This document shows positions 7,588 through 16,468 of a stretch of DNA of 23,843 nt, piece by piece. Positions within the stretch are counted from its first letter, which is position 1; every line of letters begins with the position of its first letter. Source of the DNA: a virus. The notes under the pieces are model-generated. The model was given only the letters and a program-made list of their open reading frames with translations, was not told the origin of the DNA and made no database searches. The translations under genes and the position numbers were made by a program. The DNA lies in the IMG/VR virus record IMGVR_UViG_3300009136_000034, positions 1 through 23,843 of that record. One strand, given 5' to 3'.

Positions 7588-8081
7588 TACAGGTCCTCGA
7601 TATTGTTAGAGCGGTCTTCATTTTCTGGTGCCGCAGTACGATCTTCAACGCCTGCTGACTGTGCACGAGTTTCCGCTTCTACTCGCGCAGTATTATCCAC
7701 CGACTCTACTGCATTCAATCGGTCCTGTGTTGCAACTAAGTTCAATCTGTCTTCCGCGTCCACAGAGCTACCACGATCCTCGAACACAATCGTCGCAGCG
7801 CGATTCTGGGGGTCTAGGTCGGCTTCACGAACTTCGCCCACTAGGACAGCAACTCTACCCTCATCGTCCAGTACGCGGGTTCTCAGTTCGCCTGAGACGC
7901 TATTACCACGGTCTTGCTCTTCTAGTATTGCCATTCTCGCCTCCGCAGCGGCATAATTCTCAAATCGTAGAGGTACCCAAGCTGGCTGAACCAATTGCAG
8001 ATTGTTGATACCAAAGCCGTAAGCCACCGTAAAGTCGGCTGTGTCTATATCCCGACCTAGCCCATACCCGACGATACTCAT
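7587..8081 (-). CDS. Structural protein with thirteen nine-residue repeats (R every ninth position)
   Basis: After a 40-residue head (MSIVGYGLGRDIDTADFTVA, then AWVPLRFENY) the protein is a run of nine-residue units. Arg stands at 49, 58, 67, 76, 85, 94, 103, 112, 121, 139, 148 and 157; only position 130 (Asn) breaks the series. The unit is roughly E/D-x-E-D-R-x-x-x-V, as in FEDRGSSV, AEDRLNLV and TQDRLNAV. I recall phage structural proteins with nine-residue R-T-Y-T-V-P-A-E-x repeats, and this looks like a divergent member. A beta-solenoid or shaft-like fold is inferred. ATG at 8081 has AAGGA six bases upstream. It ends with a TAATG junction to the adaptor-like gene, so the two probably act together. 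Confidence 0.72.
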   Translation of the reverse strand: MSIVGYGLGRDIDTADFTVAYGFGINNLQLVQPAWVPLRFENYAAAEARMAILEEQDRGNSVSGELRTRVLDDEGRVAVLVGEVREADLDPQNRAATIVFEDRGSSVDAEDRLNLVATQDRLNAVESVDNTARVEAETRAQSAGVEDRTAAPENEDRSNNIEDL

Positions 8082-8090
8082 GTTCGTTCC

Positions 8091-8693
8091 TTACGGACGA
8101 GCGAGATATGTTCTGTTGATCGTCAGCGCGAACGTGTGGAAATCCATGTCCGACACTGGAGTGATGTAAAGCTCACCCCCGTTAGCAAGGAAGTCGTCGC
8201 CCACGAACAGAGGAGCCGTGAAGTTGAAGCTTTGATCAACCCCGGCACCCTTCGCCATAACTCCAGTCTCCTGAAAGATGATAGGAGTCGCCCCACCAAC
8301 GTCCACCTCGACCAAGAAGTTATTCTCGTTGGCTGCGACTGACTGTGCGGTAACGGCAAAACGACCAATGGCAAAGTTGTTGATTGCCGTTGGTACAACC
8401 TTGTTCGTAGCCACGTCCCAGAAGTGATTCGGAGAGTGACCCGTAGCCGGGTGACCGAAGTCTCCAGCCGCACCGTCGATTGTCACCTTCGTGCGCACAC
8501 CAGCCAAGATTCTTCGGGCAGCACTAGGGGGCAGGTATTCTCCATCCAAGTGGAACTCCCAACCACCTCCGTTGAGGTACTTGATGCTCACGATCAGGTC
8601 TCGAATATCCTGCGCTGTTATGGAACTGTCCGGTTGCCCATCCTGAAATAGGTTCGCCAGCAGTTCCGCCTCTGTTCTTACGATATCAACCAT
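8091..8693 (-). CDS. Fibre-like protein with N-terminal helical plug and C-terminal jelly-roll-like domain
   Basis: The 200-residue protein opens with VRTEAELLANLFQDGQPDSS and ITAQDIRDLIVSI, a short segment I know from the start of many phage tail fibre proteins. From about residue 90 it turns into a beta-rich domain with NNFAIGRFAVTAQ, ENNFLVEVDVGGATPIIFQE and NFTAPLFVGDDFLANGGELYITP, and ends in LTINRTYLARP, a layout like trimeric receptor-binding jelly rolls. The start overlaps the upstream stop (TAATG). Receptor binding is plausible but not shown. Confidence 0.62.
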   Translation of the reverse strand: MVDIVRTEAELLANLFQDGQPDSSITAQDIRDLIVSIKYLNGGGWEFHLDGEYLPPSAARRILAGVRTKVTIDGAAGDFGHPATGHSPNHFWDVATNKVVPTAINNFAIGRFAVTAQSVAANENNFLVEVDVGGATPIIFQETGVMAKGAGVDQSFNFTAPLFVGDDFLANGGELYITPVSDMDFHTFALTINRTYLARP

Positions 8694-10267
8694 TAGTCAA
8701 ACTCCGGTCCAAATTCTGCTGCAAATGTGTCTGTCACAAGTACCAGCCTGTCTCGACGCTCCATGCCTCTGCCACGATAAATCTGGGCGGCAAGAACGTC
8801 CTCAAATATATTACCTCTCAAGAGCACTGTAACACTATCATCATCGTAGATGGTCATGATGCCAGTGATCGGGTCTGTGACCATTTTGTTCGTCATCAGC
8901 TTGCGCAGGTTCTGCAGGTCTGTTCCGGTCAGCATTTCGTTCTGAACTAGTGTATTCCCAAGGTAAGACTCACCACCTTGCCACTTACCCACACCACGCA
9001 GCACTAGGGTGCCGCCGACATTGTCGTTGTCTACAACAACCTGCCCGGAAGACATGTCCCATGACATAGGCATGCTACTCATCTTGCCCTTGAAGTGGAT
9101 ACCACCAGAGTAGTTTCTACCCAACAGCGCAGCGGTGCCAATGAAAATCTGGGGTGTGCCTGCTCCCCCGGCAACTTCACTGTGACAGTTGATGAACTCT
9201 CCCTCACCACCAGCCTTTAGACGGATGAACCCGGTCAAGCCACAGTCCACCATTTCTCCGTCCAAGTCTGTAACGTCTACCAACGTGCACCTACTGCAGG
9301 CACTGATGCCATCCATAGTGCCAGTGATCGTCGCGTCGATGTATTCGCAGTCATCCACAATAGCCCCGTTGGGTATCGTGATAAGGGTCTTCCGCAGAGA
9401 CTGCCCAACAAACTCAATGCTGTTCATGTCCAGCCCCACTGGGAATACTGCGTCTCCGTGAACGAAAATGCGTTCGAAGCCTCTCTCCGTAGCAATCGTC
9501 AACGCATCTGTGAAGTTGTCGCATGGTTGTCGAGGCGTGCCTGTCGGGAAGTCAGTCCCTGATGTTGCAAACCCGTTCGTGTTGCCTTGATCAACGTGTA
9601 CACCTCCACCAAAGGAAGAGAACTGAACGTCGATCTGCTCCTGAATTGTGGCAGAGGCTGACGATGTCAATACAACCTGTGTGAACGCTGTCGGCAGGAT
9701 AGCCGCAATCGTAGCCTGCAGGGCATCTACCGCTGTCAGGTTTCCGCCCGTTGCACTTACTTGCACAATGTTGAAGACGTGATACACGTCGGCAACGTCA
9801 TAGGTGTTGCCTGTGCCGTTGACCAGCGTCTTCGTTGTCAGGGTGTTCAGATCGTCAACAGAGATAACGTCGGCGATAGAGAAGTCGGTGAAGTTGATTA
9901 CCAGTGACCCACGCTGTACGTTCGCTGTCACGAAGTCCGCAGAAGTATCTACGAACTGGTCGCGACCTGCGATTGATGAGCCGGGGTTGCTTGTGACCGT
10001 GCCTGTCTCTGCTGGAGTTGTGCGTCCCGCGAAAGCGAGCAGCAGGTTCTGCATGGCAACCGTGATTCCAACCTTAACACCACCACCCAAGTCTTCCTTA
10101 CCAGAAGCGTTGACCAGTTTCTTAAATGTGTTGCCCTGCCACGAGTACTCCGCGTCACGCAAAGTATCCACCAAGTCCTGCATGATTATCTCAGCAGACG
10201 GTGCTTGTACTTCGGCTACACGGGGGTCGTCGTTGTAGGTGATGTCAAGGTCATTACGGCTCGCCAT
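8693..10267 (-). CDS. Large virion structural protein with central beta-helix
   Basis: The 524-residue protein has three parts. Residues about 1-100 carry MASRNDLDITYNDDPRVAEV and a helical stretch. Residues 100-175 hold a small beta module (DTSADFVTANVQRGSLVINF, then ADVISVDDLNTLTTKTL) resembling one in the 848-residue protein upstream. Residues about 240-430 show short strand-turn units with Cys and Asn (VDDCEYIDATITG, GISACSRCTLVDVTD, EMVDCGLTGFIRLKAGG) like a beta-helix. The C-terminal part (LLRGNIFEDVLAAQIYRGRG) is more compact. It follows a coiled-coil gene with a TAAATG junction. A fibre, spike or large decoration protein is the best guess. Confidence 0.6.
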   Translation of the reverse strand: MASRNDLDITYNDDPRVAEVQAPSAEIIMQDLVDTLRDAEYSWQGNTFKKLVNASGKEDLGGGVKVGITVAMQNLLLAFAGRTTPAETGTVTSNPGSSIAGRDQFVDTSADFVTANVQRGSLVINFTDFSIADVISVDDLNTLTTKTLVNGTGNTYDVADVYHVFNIVQVSATGGNLTAVDALQATIAAILPTAFTQVVLTSSASATIQEQIDVQFSSFGGGVHVDQGNTNGFATSGTDFPTGTPRQPCDNFTDALTIATERGFERIFVHGDAVFPVGLDMNSIEFVGQSLRKTLITIPNGAIVDDCEYIDATITGTMDGISACSRCTLVDVTDLDGEMVDCGLTGFIRLKAGGEGEFINCHSEVAGGAGTPQIFIGTAALLGRNYSGGIHFKGKMSSMPMSWDMSSGQVVVDNDNVGGTLVLRGVGKWQGGESYLGNTLVQNEMLTGTDLQNLRKLMTNKMVTDPITGIMTIYDDDSVTVLLRGNIFEDVLAAQIYRGRGMERRDRLVLVTDTFAAEFGPEFD

Positions 10268-10834
10268 TTAGTCCACAGCCACTCCGAGTTCCTTTAGCTC
10301 ACGGTCACGCTGATGAATTTGCGTCAGCAATTCCTTGAACCTAGAAATGTCGTTGTGCTCCTTGTCAATAACGATGTCGGAGCGCACGATAGCCTCTTTG
10401 CAGAGACGTATCTGTGTCTTCATTGCCTTCACATCGTAAGGTGGGAATCTCAGCTTGAGAGACTTAATTTCGTCCTTGTCCTTTTCAGCATCCAGACGAG
10501 CGAGTTCACCGTCGCGGAACTTGCACAGGCTGATATGACCAGAGTAGTCTGTGATCATCACACTCTGGTCATCCTTCAGCTTGCGAACATTAGTGATCGT
10601 TGCCTCACACTCTCTGATCGCACCGTGCACCCACGCAGCAGATTGCTTCGGGTACTTAGCCCGAATGTTCTCAATCTTGTTTTCCTTTTCTTCCTGCCAC
10701 TTCTGTGGCATCTGCTCTGCCGTTATGGCACCTTCGCGGATGGGTAAGTTGTCTATCTTCATGCCGCCGAGGCGGATTGATTCTACACCAGTCTTACCTA
10801 TGTTGCTGTTGTCGTTAGGTACGTCTTGTCCCAT
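10268..10834 (-). CDS. Coiled-coil protein of the virion cassette, function unknown
   Basis: The 188-residue protein is largely charged helix. Seen are AITAEQMPQKWQEEKENKIE, then AKYPKQSAAWVHGAIRECEA, a short YSGHISLCKFRDGELARL segment, and a final long helix RFKELLTQIHQRDRELKELG. No signal peptide or membrane segment. ATG at 10834 has AGAGGA seven bases upstream. Its stop touches the next start (TAAATG). Helical trimers of this sort often connect fibre subunits or assist their folding, but no named family is recognised. Confidence 0.68.
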   Translation of the reverse strand: MGQDVPNDNSNIGKTGVESIRLGGMKIDNLPIREGAITAEQMPQKWQEEKENKIENIRAKYPKQSAAWVHGAIRECEATITNVRKLKDDQSVMITDYSGHISLCKFRDGELARLDAEKDKDEIKSLKLRFPPYDVKAMKTQIRLCKEAIVRSDIVIDKEHNDISRFKELLTQIHQRDRELKELGVAVD

Positions 10835-10859
10835 TGTATTATCCTCTTTAGTCGTTAAA

Positions 10860-13406
10860 TTATACCGCGATTGAATCAGGTGTTCGTACAGCCGTTACAG
10901 TCGTGTCTCCGTCGCCCTGAGTCTGGTTCTGCTCGAATGGCAGGATAGTCTTGCCAAGTCGAACCTGAACTACGGTACCAAAGTTTGCAGCCGGAGTCTT
11001 AACGAACGTGTTGCTCATTGAACCCGGAGAACCGTCAGTACCTGTGTCTTCCTCAGCGTCGAGGATCAGGTCGTAGATGTCGTCGCCAGTCGCGTACAAC
11101 TGGATCGTTTCGTTGATCGTGAACGCGTCAGTAGAGACAAAGCCACCCGCACCGTAAAGGAGACGGATAGTCAATATGTCCGCACTGTCAACACTCACAA
11201 CTTCGTAAGTTGAAGAGCGACCAGTTACAAAGACCAACATGCCCGGAAGAACACCCTCTGTTACGAACGATGGTCCGCCCGTCTTGTCGAGTGTCGTGTC
11301 AGATGTGCCTGTGTCAGCAGATGCAGCCGTGATGTCAGTCAGGTTGAATACCGCACCACTCCATGTGTCGTAGAAGTACTTGTGCTCTTGCTGCAGAGTG
11401 TTCTCAACTACGCGGATGTAACCAGCAGTTGGCACCTCAGCGTCCATTGAAGCCTGAGCCGTAACCGTCTTGCTTGAAACAGCAACAGCAGTCATGCCTG
11501 TGAACTGGTCCTTATCGATAACACCAGCAGTACCCGTGTCACGAGCAACCTGAATGCGGTCGAGTGCGCGAGTGTTAGCTACTGTGTACGTTACCGTGTT
11601 AGGCGGCAGACGCAGAGTACCAAGGTTGTCAGTCAGCTTGTAAGATTGTGCATCACCTGCTCCGGGGTTACGGAAGTCGATACCGGGTGCTCCGAAAATT
11701 TCAGAACCCGTGAACGAGCCGAATGGGCTAGCCTTCACTGAGGCGTGAGAAACGATGACGTTAGGTGTTGTGTCAACCGTGAACTGGTCAGCCGCTTCGT
11801 CGTCAATAACGTCACCGTCAACCAGAGACTCCAGAGAAGTCTGCTGGTCAGTAACTGTAACGTACGCTGCTGGAGTGTCTTCACCACCAGCTGCTTGGTT
11901 GTCCGCCAGAAGAACAGCAGTCCAGTTACCACCAGTTGTCTGTGTCAGGTCGTCACCCTCTGTCATAGAAACAGAGTGAGTGTTCGTGTAGATAGTCGCT
12001 TCCAGTCCGCGATAAGATTCACCGACAAGGTTCACGCCTGCACCGAACAGATCGGCAGCAGCGTCAGCACCACGTCGAGTCCAGTACTTGATGCGCTCGT
12101 ATACCTTCGCCACTGGCACGTTGCTCTGTGCGTCAACGATAGCTGAGAACGCTTCGGCTGTGCCGGAGTTGTCGTGGTCACGGGTTGTGTAACCGAGTGT
12201 AAGGGTAACAGTTCCGCCTTCACCAGATGCGGGATCGGTAGGTCCGAGTAGATTCGCTACTGAACCACCGACCGCACCCGTTGCTGTCGCGTCCCCGTCG
12301 CCTTCTGCAACGAAATCGTATTCCTTGATAGCCTCTGAACCAGTCAAGTCCGTCAGGTCTCCAATCAGGTAGTACTCGATTGTGCCTGCATTTTCCGCTG
12401 TGATCACCCCCTTCATAGTAGCTGCGGCGAATGAAGCACCAACGTACAGAGCGTTGCCCACAGTCCATGTTCCAGAAGAACCCGTCATAACATTTCGACG
12501 GTACCCGGTCGTGTTGTTAATATCAGTAGCCGAAGCGAGCGGCAGGGCAGAGAATCCACCAGCCGCGACGTTCAGTCGGAAGTTGTCGTACAGCGAACCG
12601 TACTTGCGAGCGAAGACTTCAAGGTCAGCCGCTGCAATGGTTGCACCCGCAGTTTCTGTGCGGATAAGTACAGAGATAATTCCCAAAGCCTGCGCTTGGT
12701 CAGTAGCCCAGAACTGGAAGTTGGTGCTATCGACAGAGTCGCCAAGCTTCAAGCGGTTCTGAACGATGTAAACTTCGGTCGCAGTCGAGACACTACCAAT
12801 CGCTTGGATAGCAGTGTATGTGTTCTGACCGTTGGAAGCCGCACCGACAGCAGTTACTGCCATGCCACCAGTAGAAGTGATTGACGAGTCAACGTCTTCC
12901 CATGTGTCGCCTGTTGACGGTGTTGTGTCGTCAGGGCGAATCCACAGAATTGTAGTACCATCCGGCTCCATTTCGAAGTCGAGCAACGTACCCGTGTCAC
13001 CTGAGTCAACCTCAGTAACCGGACGACCGATGTCGTCAGAGTCAGGAGGTGTAGCACCACCAGACCAAACCTTGCGGACTACTCCGCGACCAGCGTTGTT
13101 GCCAGCGATACCGACGATGCTCAGGTTCATGATGATCGTACCCTCTTTCAACATTTCTGTTGAGGCACGAGACATGAACGCTTGAGATTCCAGAGTGAAC
13201 TGGTTTGGCGTTACAGGCAGGATAGGGTTCTTGAAGCCCATAGCTTGGAACTCGTCACTGTTAGCAGCGATTTCGGAGTACAGGGCAAGGCTCGTGCGAA
13301 TAGGTCCAGAGACGTAGCGCAGCATGCGTGTGCCGACAACGGCTCCGTTGCTCTCGTCTTCGAACTCGTAAGTCCAGTCGCCGCCAAATAGGGATAGTAC
13401 AGTCAT
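10860..13406 (-). CDS. Very large virion structural protein, repetitive beta-rich
   Basis: The 848-residue protein is low in Lys and Cys and rich in Thr, Gly, Asp and Ala, as surface structural proteins of phages are. The N-terminus (FGGDWTYEFEDESNGAVVG, then FTLESQAFMSRASTEMLKEG) seems a compact anchor. Many beta-strand modules follow; one near residues 700-760 (FVTEGVLPGMLVFVTGRSST then YEVVSVDSADILTIRLL) resembles a module in the 524-residue protein and, more loosely, one in the tail tube protein. ATG at 13406 has GGAG nine bases upstream. The product may be a fibre, whisker or large decoration protein; its position after the capsid gene favours the head or neck. Confidence 0.62.
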   Translation of the reverse strand: MTVLSLFGGDWTYEFEDESNGAVVGTRMLRYVSGPIRTSLALYSEIAANSDEFQAMGFKNPILPVTPNQFTLESQAFMSRASTEMLKEGTIIMNLSIVGIAGNNAGRGVVRKVWSGGATPPDSDDIGRPVTEVDSGDTGTLLDFEMEPDGTTILWIRPDDTTPSTGDTWEDVDSSITSTGGMAVTAVGAASNGQNTYTAIQAIGSVSTATEVYIVQNRLKLGDSVDSTNFQFWATDQAQALGIISVLIRTETAGATIAAADLEVFARKYGSLYDNFRLNVAAGGFSALPLASATDINNTTGYRRNVMTGSSGTWTVGNALYVGASFAAATMKGVITAENAGTIEYYLIGDLTDLTGSEAIKEYDFVAEGDGDATATGAVGGSVANLLGPTDPASGEGGTVTLTLGYTTRDHDNSGTAEAFSAIVDAQSNVPVAKVYERIKYWTRRGADAAADLFGAGVNLVGESYRGLEATIYTNTHSVSMTEGDDLTQTTGGNWTAVLLADNQAAGGEDTPAAYVTVTDQQTSLESLVDGDVIDDEAADQFTVDTTPNVIVSHASVKASPFGSFTGSEIFGAPGIDFRNPGAGDAQSYKLTDNLGTLRLPPNTVTYTVANTRALDRIQVARDTGTAGVIDKDQFTGMTAVAVSSKTVTAQASMDAEVPTAGYIRVVENTLQQEHKYFYDTWSGAVFNLTDITAASADTGTSDTTLDKTGGPSFVTEGVLPGMLVFVTGRSSTYEVVSVDSADILTIRLLYGAGGFVSTDAFTINETIQLYATGDDIYDLILDAEEDTGTDGSPGSMSNTFVKTPAANFGTVVQVRLGKTILPFEQNQTQGDGDTTVTAVRTPDSIAV

Positions 13407-13421
13407 TTAGTTATGCTCCGC

Positions 13422-15518
13422 TTAAAATGTGGAAATCTTGTCGAGTGCCCATGAAGCGTTGTCAGCCAAGCCGTTACCTGTGACAATTTCACGGTTTTCA
13501 TCGTATGGGAAATATCTTGACACATCCAACGTGACTTTCCTACCCACAGGAACTTGAGTCACTGTGGTAGTAGCAGACAGTCTAGCTCGGACGTAGAATA
13601 GGTCGCCAACATTCTCTTGGTTAGCCAGTGATCTTGCCACCCAGTCGCCCGGAGCAGTCCACGAGACTATGTTATTACCTGCGGTCTCCAGCCCATCAGT
13701 GCCATCCGTCACACCGGATAGAGCCACCCACGCGCCATTCCAGTACTCCCAAACCACAGTGTTGCCCGTGCCAGTCAGTACTGTGCTTACGTCCAGCTTC
13801 AGTTGTGTAAATTCTTCGTCGTGCCCGAAGTTGTACGCGTCACTAGCCACAGGTACTGCAGGCAGCAGTGTCATGTCCGCTGTTGTGTTCGAGTGAGCTT
13901 CGTCTGTCTCGTCCACGAATACGCCACCGTCCTCTGCCATAGCCGCAACTGCGACACCTTGGTTTCGTGCGACCACAGAAATGTCCAGCGAGCCTTCGTC
14001 GTTGTGGCTGTATGCGAAATCACCGCTGGCATCAGCAAACCCTGTTGTAAGAGTATCACCGTCTGTAACACTGCCCAAAGTCTCGCGTGCAATTAACTTC
14101 ACAGGAGTGCCACGAGTCAGACCAGCGATTGACACTGACACGGATGAGTTTACCTGTGTGCTTGCGCTCGTGCCGTTGCGGTAGGTAGTACCTGCCCCGC
14201 TCTCGGTCACGTCGATGACTACCAGACCAGAGCCTGTGTTGTTGTAGACCGCTGCGTCGTTCGTGCCATTAGCACCGTACCCGTCGAAGATGTTGCCCTT
14301 CGATGTCTGTGTCAGGTCTTGCGGTGTTGTCAGTTCGACAGCGTGCCCGTCAGAGAATGTGAACGTAGTAAATACGATGTCAGTCAGGTCGTCGGTCGTC
14401 ATGAACGCAACACCGTCCGCAGTGTTAGCGTCAATGATGTTGCATCGAAGAACGTCGCCAGCGTTTGTTACAGTGGCAGAGGTGCAATCAATCCACGCAC
14501 AACTGATCCATGAATTTGCTGCCGTATCAAGCTGGAAGTCCGCACCGTGAATAAGCTGCACACCATACATATTGACCGAATCAATGTTGGCAGCATCGGA
14601 ATCCCAGAACCAACGCACACTCGCTGCTGCTGCCTGAATAGCACCACCCTGAGAACCAGTCGCAGCATCACCCGTACCAGACTTGATGCCCATCTTGAAA
14701 TCGGCAGTACCGGAGGCAGCACCTAGAATGGTAATGCCATAAAAGTCAGTCGCAATGAACTCGTGCTCATTCCACAACACCAGTTCGTTCGTACTATCAA
14801 ATTCGTGGTCAGCCGCGTCATCAGCAAAGAACTCAACAGGACCATTCAACAGGACAGAACCACCGGGACCTATCTGAGCAGCACCAGAAGCAACACCCAG
14901 TTCAGCAGGCAAGTCAGCCCATGTCCACGGAGTCACACCACCGTTCTGCCCTTCAACTATTACAGCAGGCACACCGTCAGCTAGGCTGTACATAGCGTCC
15001 ATCCAAGTATTGTTCACCATTCGTGGCATCGTAGGAGTCTGGAACGAAATACCCAAACCTAGAACTGCGGTAGTTGATGGGGCTGTACCAGAGGTCCGCG
15101 ACGGGGTTGACTCAAGGTCGATGCAGAACAGCGTCCAACCACCCTGAATAGCATTCGGCCAACTATCTGAGCCAGCTATATCCCACTCCGCGTAATCCGT
15201 TGTTGGATCAGTGGTGTAGATGCGGAAGGTCATACCCTGCGAGGCTTTTGCGTTCAGCAGACCTACAACACCGCACAGCACCCAGATATAAATGTGATTG
15301 TCGGAGAGGTCTTGCGTAGTCGCGTACTCGTAAAAGATGCCCGCACGCGAAGACCCAGCAACTTCACCAATAGAGGCAGTGCCTTCAAGAAAGATTTCAT
15401 CATCGAGGTTACCAGTCGCCATAGCAGCAGCACCGATGTCAACCCAGTACGGAGCAGTACCCGGTACAGAGTCTGCATCAGAGATTTGCGCTCTGTTGTC
15501 TACAATGTTATCAGCCAT
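13422..15518 (-). CDS. Large fibre/adhesin-like protein with beta-helix and W-rich C-terminal domain
   Basis: The 698-residue protein begins with a ConA/jelly-roll-like region (about 1-200: YWVDIGAAAM, GWTLFCIDLESTPSR). Residues about 215-450 have a beta-helix character with NSWISCAWIDCTSATVTNAG and DVLRCNIIDANTADG. Residues about 560-680 form a separate domain with VVWEYWNGAWVALSG, NIVSWTAPGDW and FYVRARLS, which I associate with beta-sandwich domains of phage baseplates and fibres. AGGAAAG stands upstream of ATG 15518, and the start overlaps the end of the upstream gene by eight bases. Surface attachment is inferred. Confidence 0.62.
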   Translation of the reverse strand: MADNIVDNRAQISDADSVPGTAPYWVDIGAAAMATGNLDDEIFLEGTASIGEVAGSSRAGIFYEYATTQDLSDNHIYIWVLCGVVGLLNAKASQGMTFRIYTTDPTTDYAEWDIAGSDSWPNAIQGGWTLFCIDLESTPSRTSGTAPSTTAVLGLGISFQTPTMPRMVNNTWMDAMYSLADGVPAVIVEGQNGGVTPWTWADLPAELGVASGAAQIGPGGSVLLNGPVEFFADDAADHEFDSTNELVLWNEHEFIATDFYGITILGAASGTADFKMGIKSGTGDAATGSQGGAIQAAAASVRWFWDSDAANIDSVNMYGVQLIHGADFQLDTAANSWISCAWIDCTSATVTNAGDVLRCNIIDANTADGVAFMTTDDLTDIVFTTFTFSDGHAVELTTPQDLTQTSKGNIFDGYGANGTNDAAVYNNTGSGLVVIDVTESGAGTTYRNGTSASTQVNSSVSVSIAGLTRGTPVKLIARETLGSVTDGDTLTTGFADASGDFAYSHNDEGSLDISVVARNQGVAVAAMAEDGGVFVDETDEAHSNTTADMTLLPAVPVASDAYNFGHDEEFTQLKLDVSTVLTGTGNTVVWEYWNGAWVALSGVTDGTDGLETAGNNIVSWTAPGDWVARSLANQENVGDLFYVRARLSATTTVTQVPVGRKVTLDVSRYFPYDENREIVTGNGLADNASWALDKISTF

Positions 15519-15930
15519 TCTTTACTTTCCTATCCCACAGTGTCATGTACGCAGCAGCGTGTGAAAAGCACTCGCTCTCCACTAGAGGCAAATACACATA
15601 GTGTTCAGCTACTCTTCCGCCCATGTGCTCCTCGTCATTCAGGTTGAGGTGCGAAGGTCCAAAAAGGTAGATCGCATTCTCAGGGTGTATGAAGTCCTTC
15701 AGGTTCTCATTGCCCTGAATGAACCTACCTTCCTGCGGTGCCAACACAACGAGCGGTCGCTTAGGCAACTCAGCAGCAGTGGCAATCTTGATCGAAGGTT
15801 GGTAGATGTCCCAATTACGGTTACCATCGTCCCCCAGTTCCCAGATTTCTGATACACCAAGGTTAGAGAATAGGTACGACCATTGGTCCTGTTCCCAATC
15901 CTTCTCACGGTGAAAGCATACACCTACCAT
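15511..15930 (-). CDS. Small globular protein, weakly SPOUT-methyltransferase-like
   Basis: The chosen start is ATG at 15930, because GGAG stands six bases upstream; an upstream in-frame GTG at 15942 lies against the T-run of a terminator. The 139-residue product has RPLVVLAPQEGRFIQG, then HPENAIYLFGPSHLNLNDEE, then EHYVYLPLVESECFSHAAAY and a final helix. The order of a G-x-E/FG-P loop, a VYLP strand and an S-x-A-A-A helix recalls the knotted cofactor site of SpoU/SPOUT RNA methyltransferases, but it is short and the match is by eye. Function is unproven. It is the first gene after the 15945-15976 terminator. Confidence 0.7.
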   Translation of the reverse strand: MVGVCFHREKDWEQDQWSYLFSNLGVSEIWELGDDGNRNWDIYQPSIKIATAAELPKRPLVVLAPQEGRFIQGNENLKDFIHPENAIYLFGPSHLNLNDEEHMGGRVAEHYVYLPLVESECFSHAAAYMTLWDRKVKNG

Positions 15931-15944
15931 CTTGGTCTCCACAT

Positions 15945-15976
15945 AAAAAAAGGCAGTACCTGTTAGGATACTGCCT
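15945..15976 (-). terminator. Intrinsic terminator after the acidic-tail protein gene
   Basis: In the minus-strand RNA, AGGCAGTA (969-976 of this kilobase) pairs with TACTGCCT (951-958), an eight-base perfect stem with a ten-base loop, followed by seven T. It lies 28 bases past the stop at 16004 and directly before the ribosome binding site of the next gene. Confidence 0.85.
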
Positions 15977-16003
15977 CCAACCGCAGAACGGAATTATTAG
16001 TCT

Positions 16004-16438
16004 TTAGACCTCGACAGCAGTACCGTCGTCCCGGTCCTCGTCATCTGCATCCGGATCAACTGCTTCCGGGTTTTCTTCGTCTTCTTCGTCCAGTGCAGGG
16101 TCGTCGTCATGGTCAACTACTTCAACCACGTCTTCCGAACCTTCCTCAACCACAACTTCCACTTCGTCATCAACAACGATGACTGCGTCGTCTTCTTCCT
16201 GTGCAGCCTCTGCTGCCGCCGCAATAGCAATTGCAGCCGCTCTTTCGGCAATGACTTGCTTCTCAGACTTGAGGGGCTTGACGTACGACGCGAAGTACGG
16301 TCGTCCATATTCATCTTCCTTGCGGAGCAGGATAGTCCCTTTGGACTGCCCTACGTTGTAAACTTTACCTTTCTCGTAAAGCTCGCCGCCGAAATTGTAA
16401 CGCTCGCATCCGACGAGCTTAAGTTTCATTCTACTCAT
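16004..16438 (-). CDS. Small protein with very acidic C-terminal tail, possible capsid-associated
   Basis: The 144-residue product has two parts. Residues 1-60 look like a compact beta barrel (MKLKLVGCERYNFGGELYEK, then KVYNVGQSKGTILLRKEDEY, then FASYVKPL). From about residue 80 the protein is low-complexity Ala, Asp, Glu and Val, ending in DPDADDEDRDDGTAVEV. ATG at 16438 has GGAG eight bases upstream. It lies alone between two intrinsic terminators, directly after the major capsid gene, the usual place of decoration or capsid-vertex proteins. The acidic tail could mimic DNA or bind a basic partner. No named family recognised. Confidence 0.75.
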   Translation of the reverse strand: MSRMKLKLVGCERYNFGGELYEKGKVYNVGQSKGTILLRKEDEYGRPYFASYVKPLKSEKQVIAERAAAIAIAAAAEAAQEEDDAVIVVDDEVEVVVEEGSEDVVEVVDHDDDPALDEEDEENPEAVDPDADDEDRDDGTAVEV

Positions 16439-16468
16439 TGTACTGTCTCCAATTACTTCATGTAGGTC

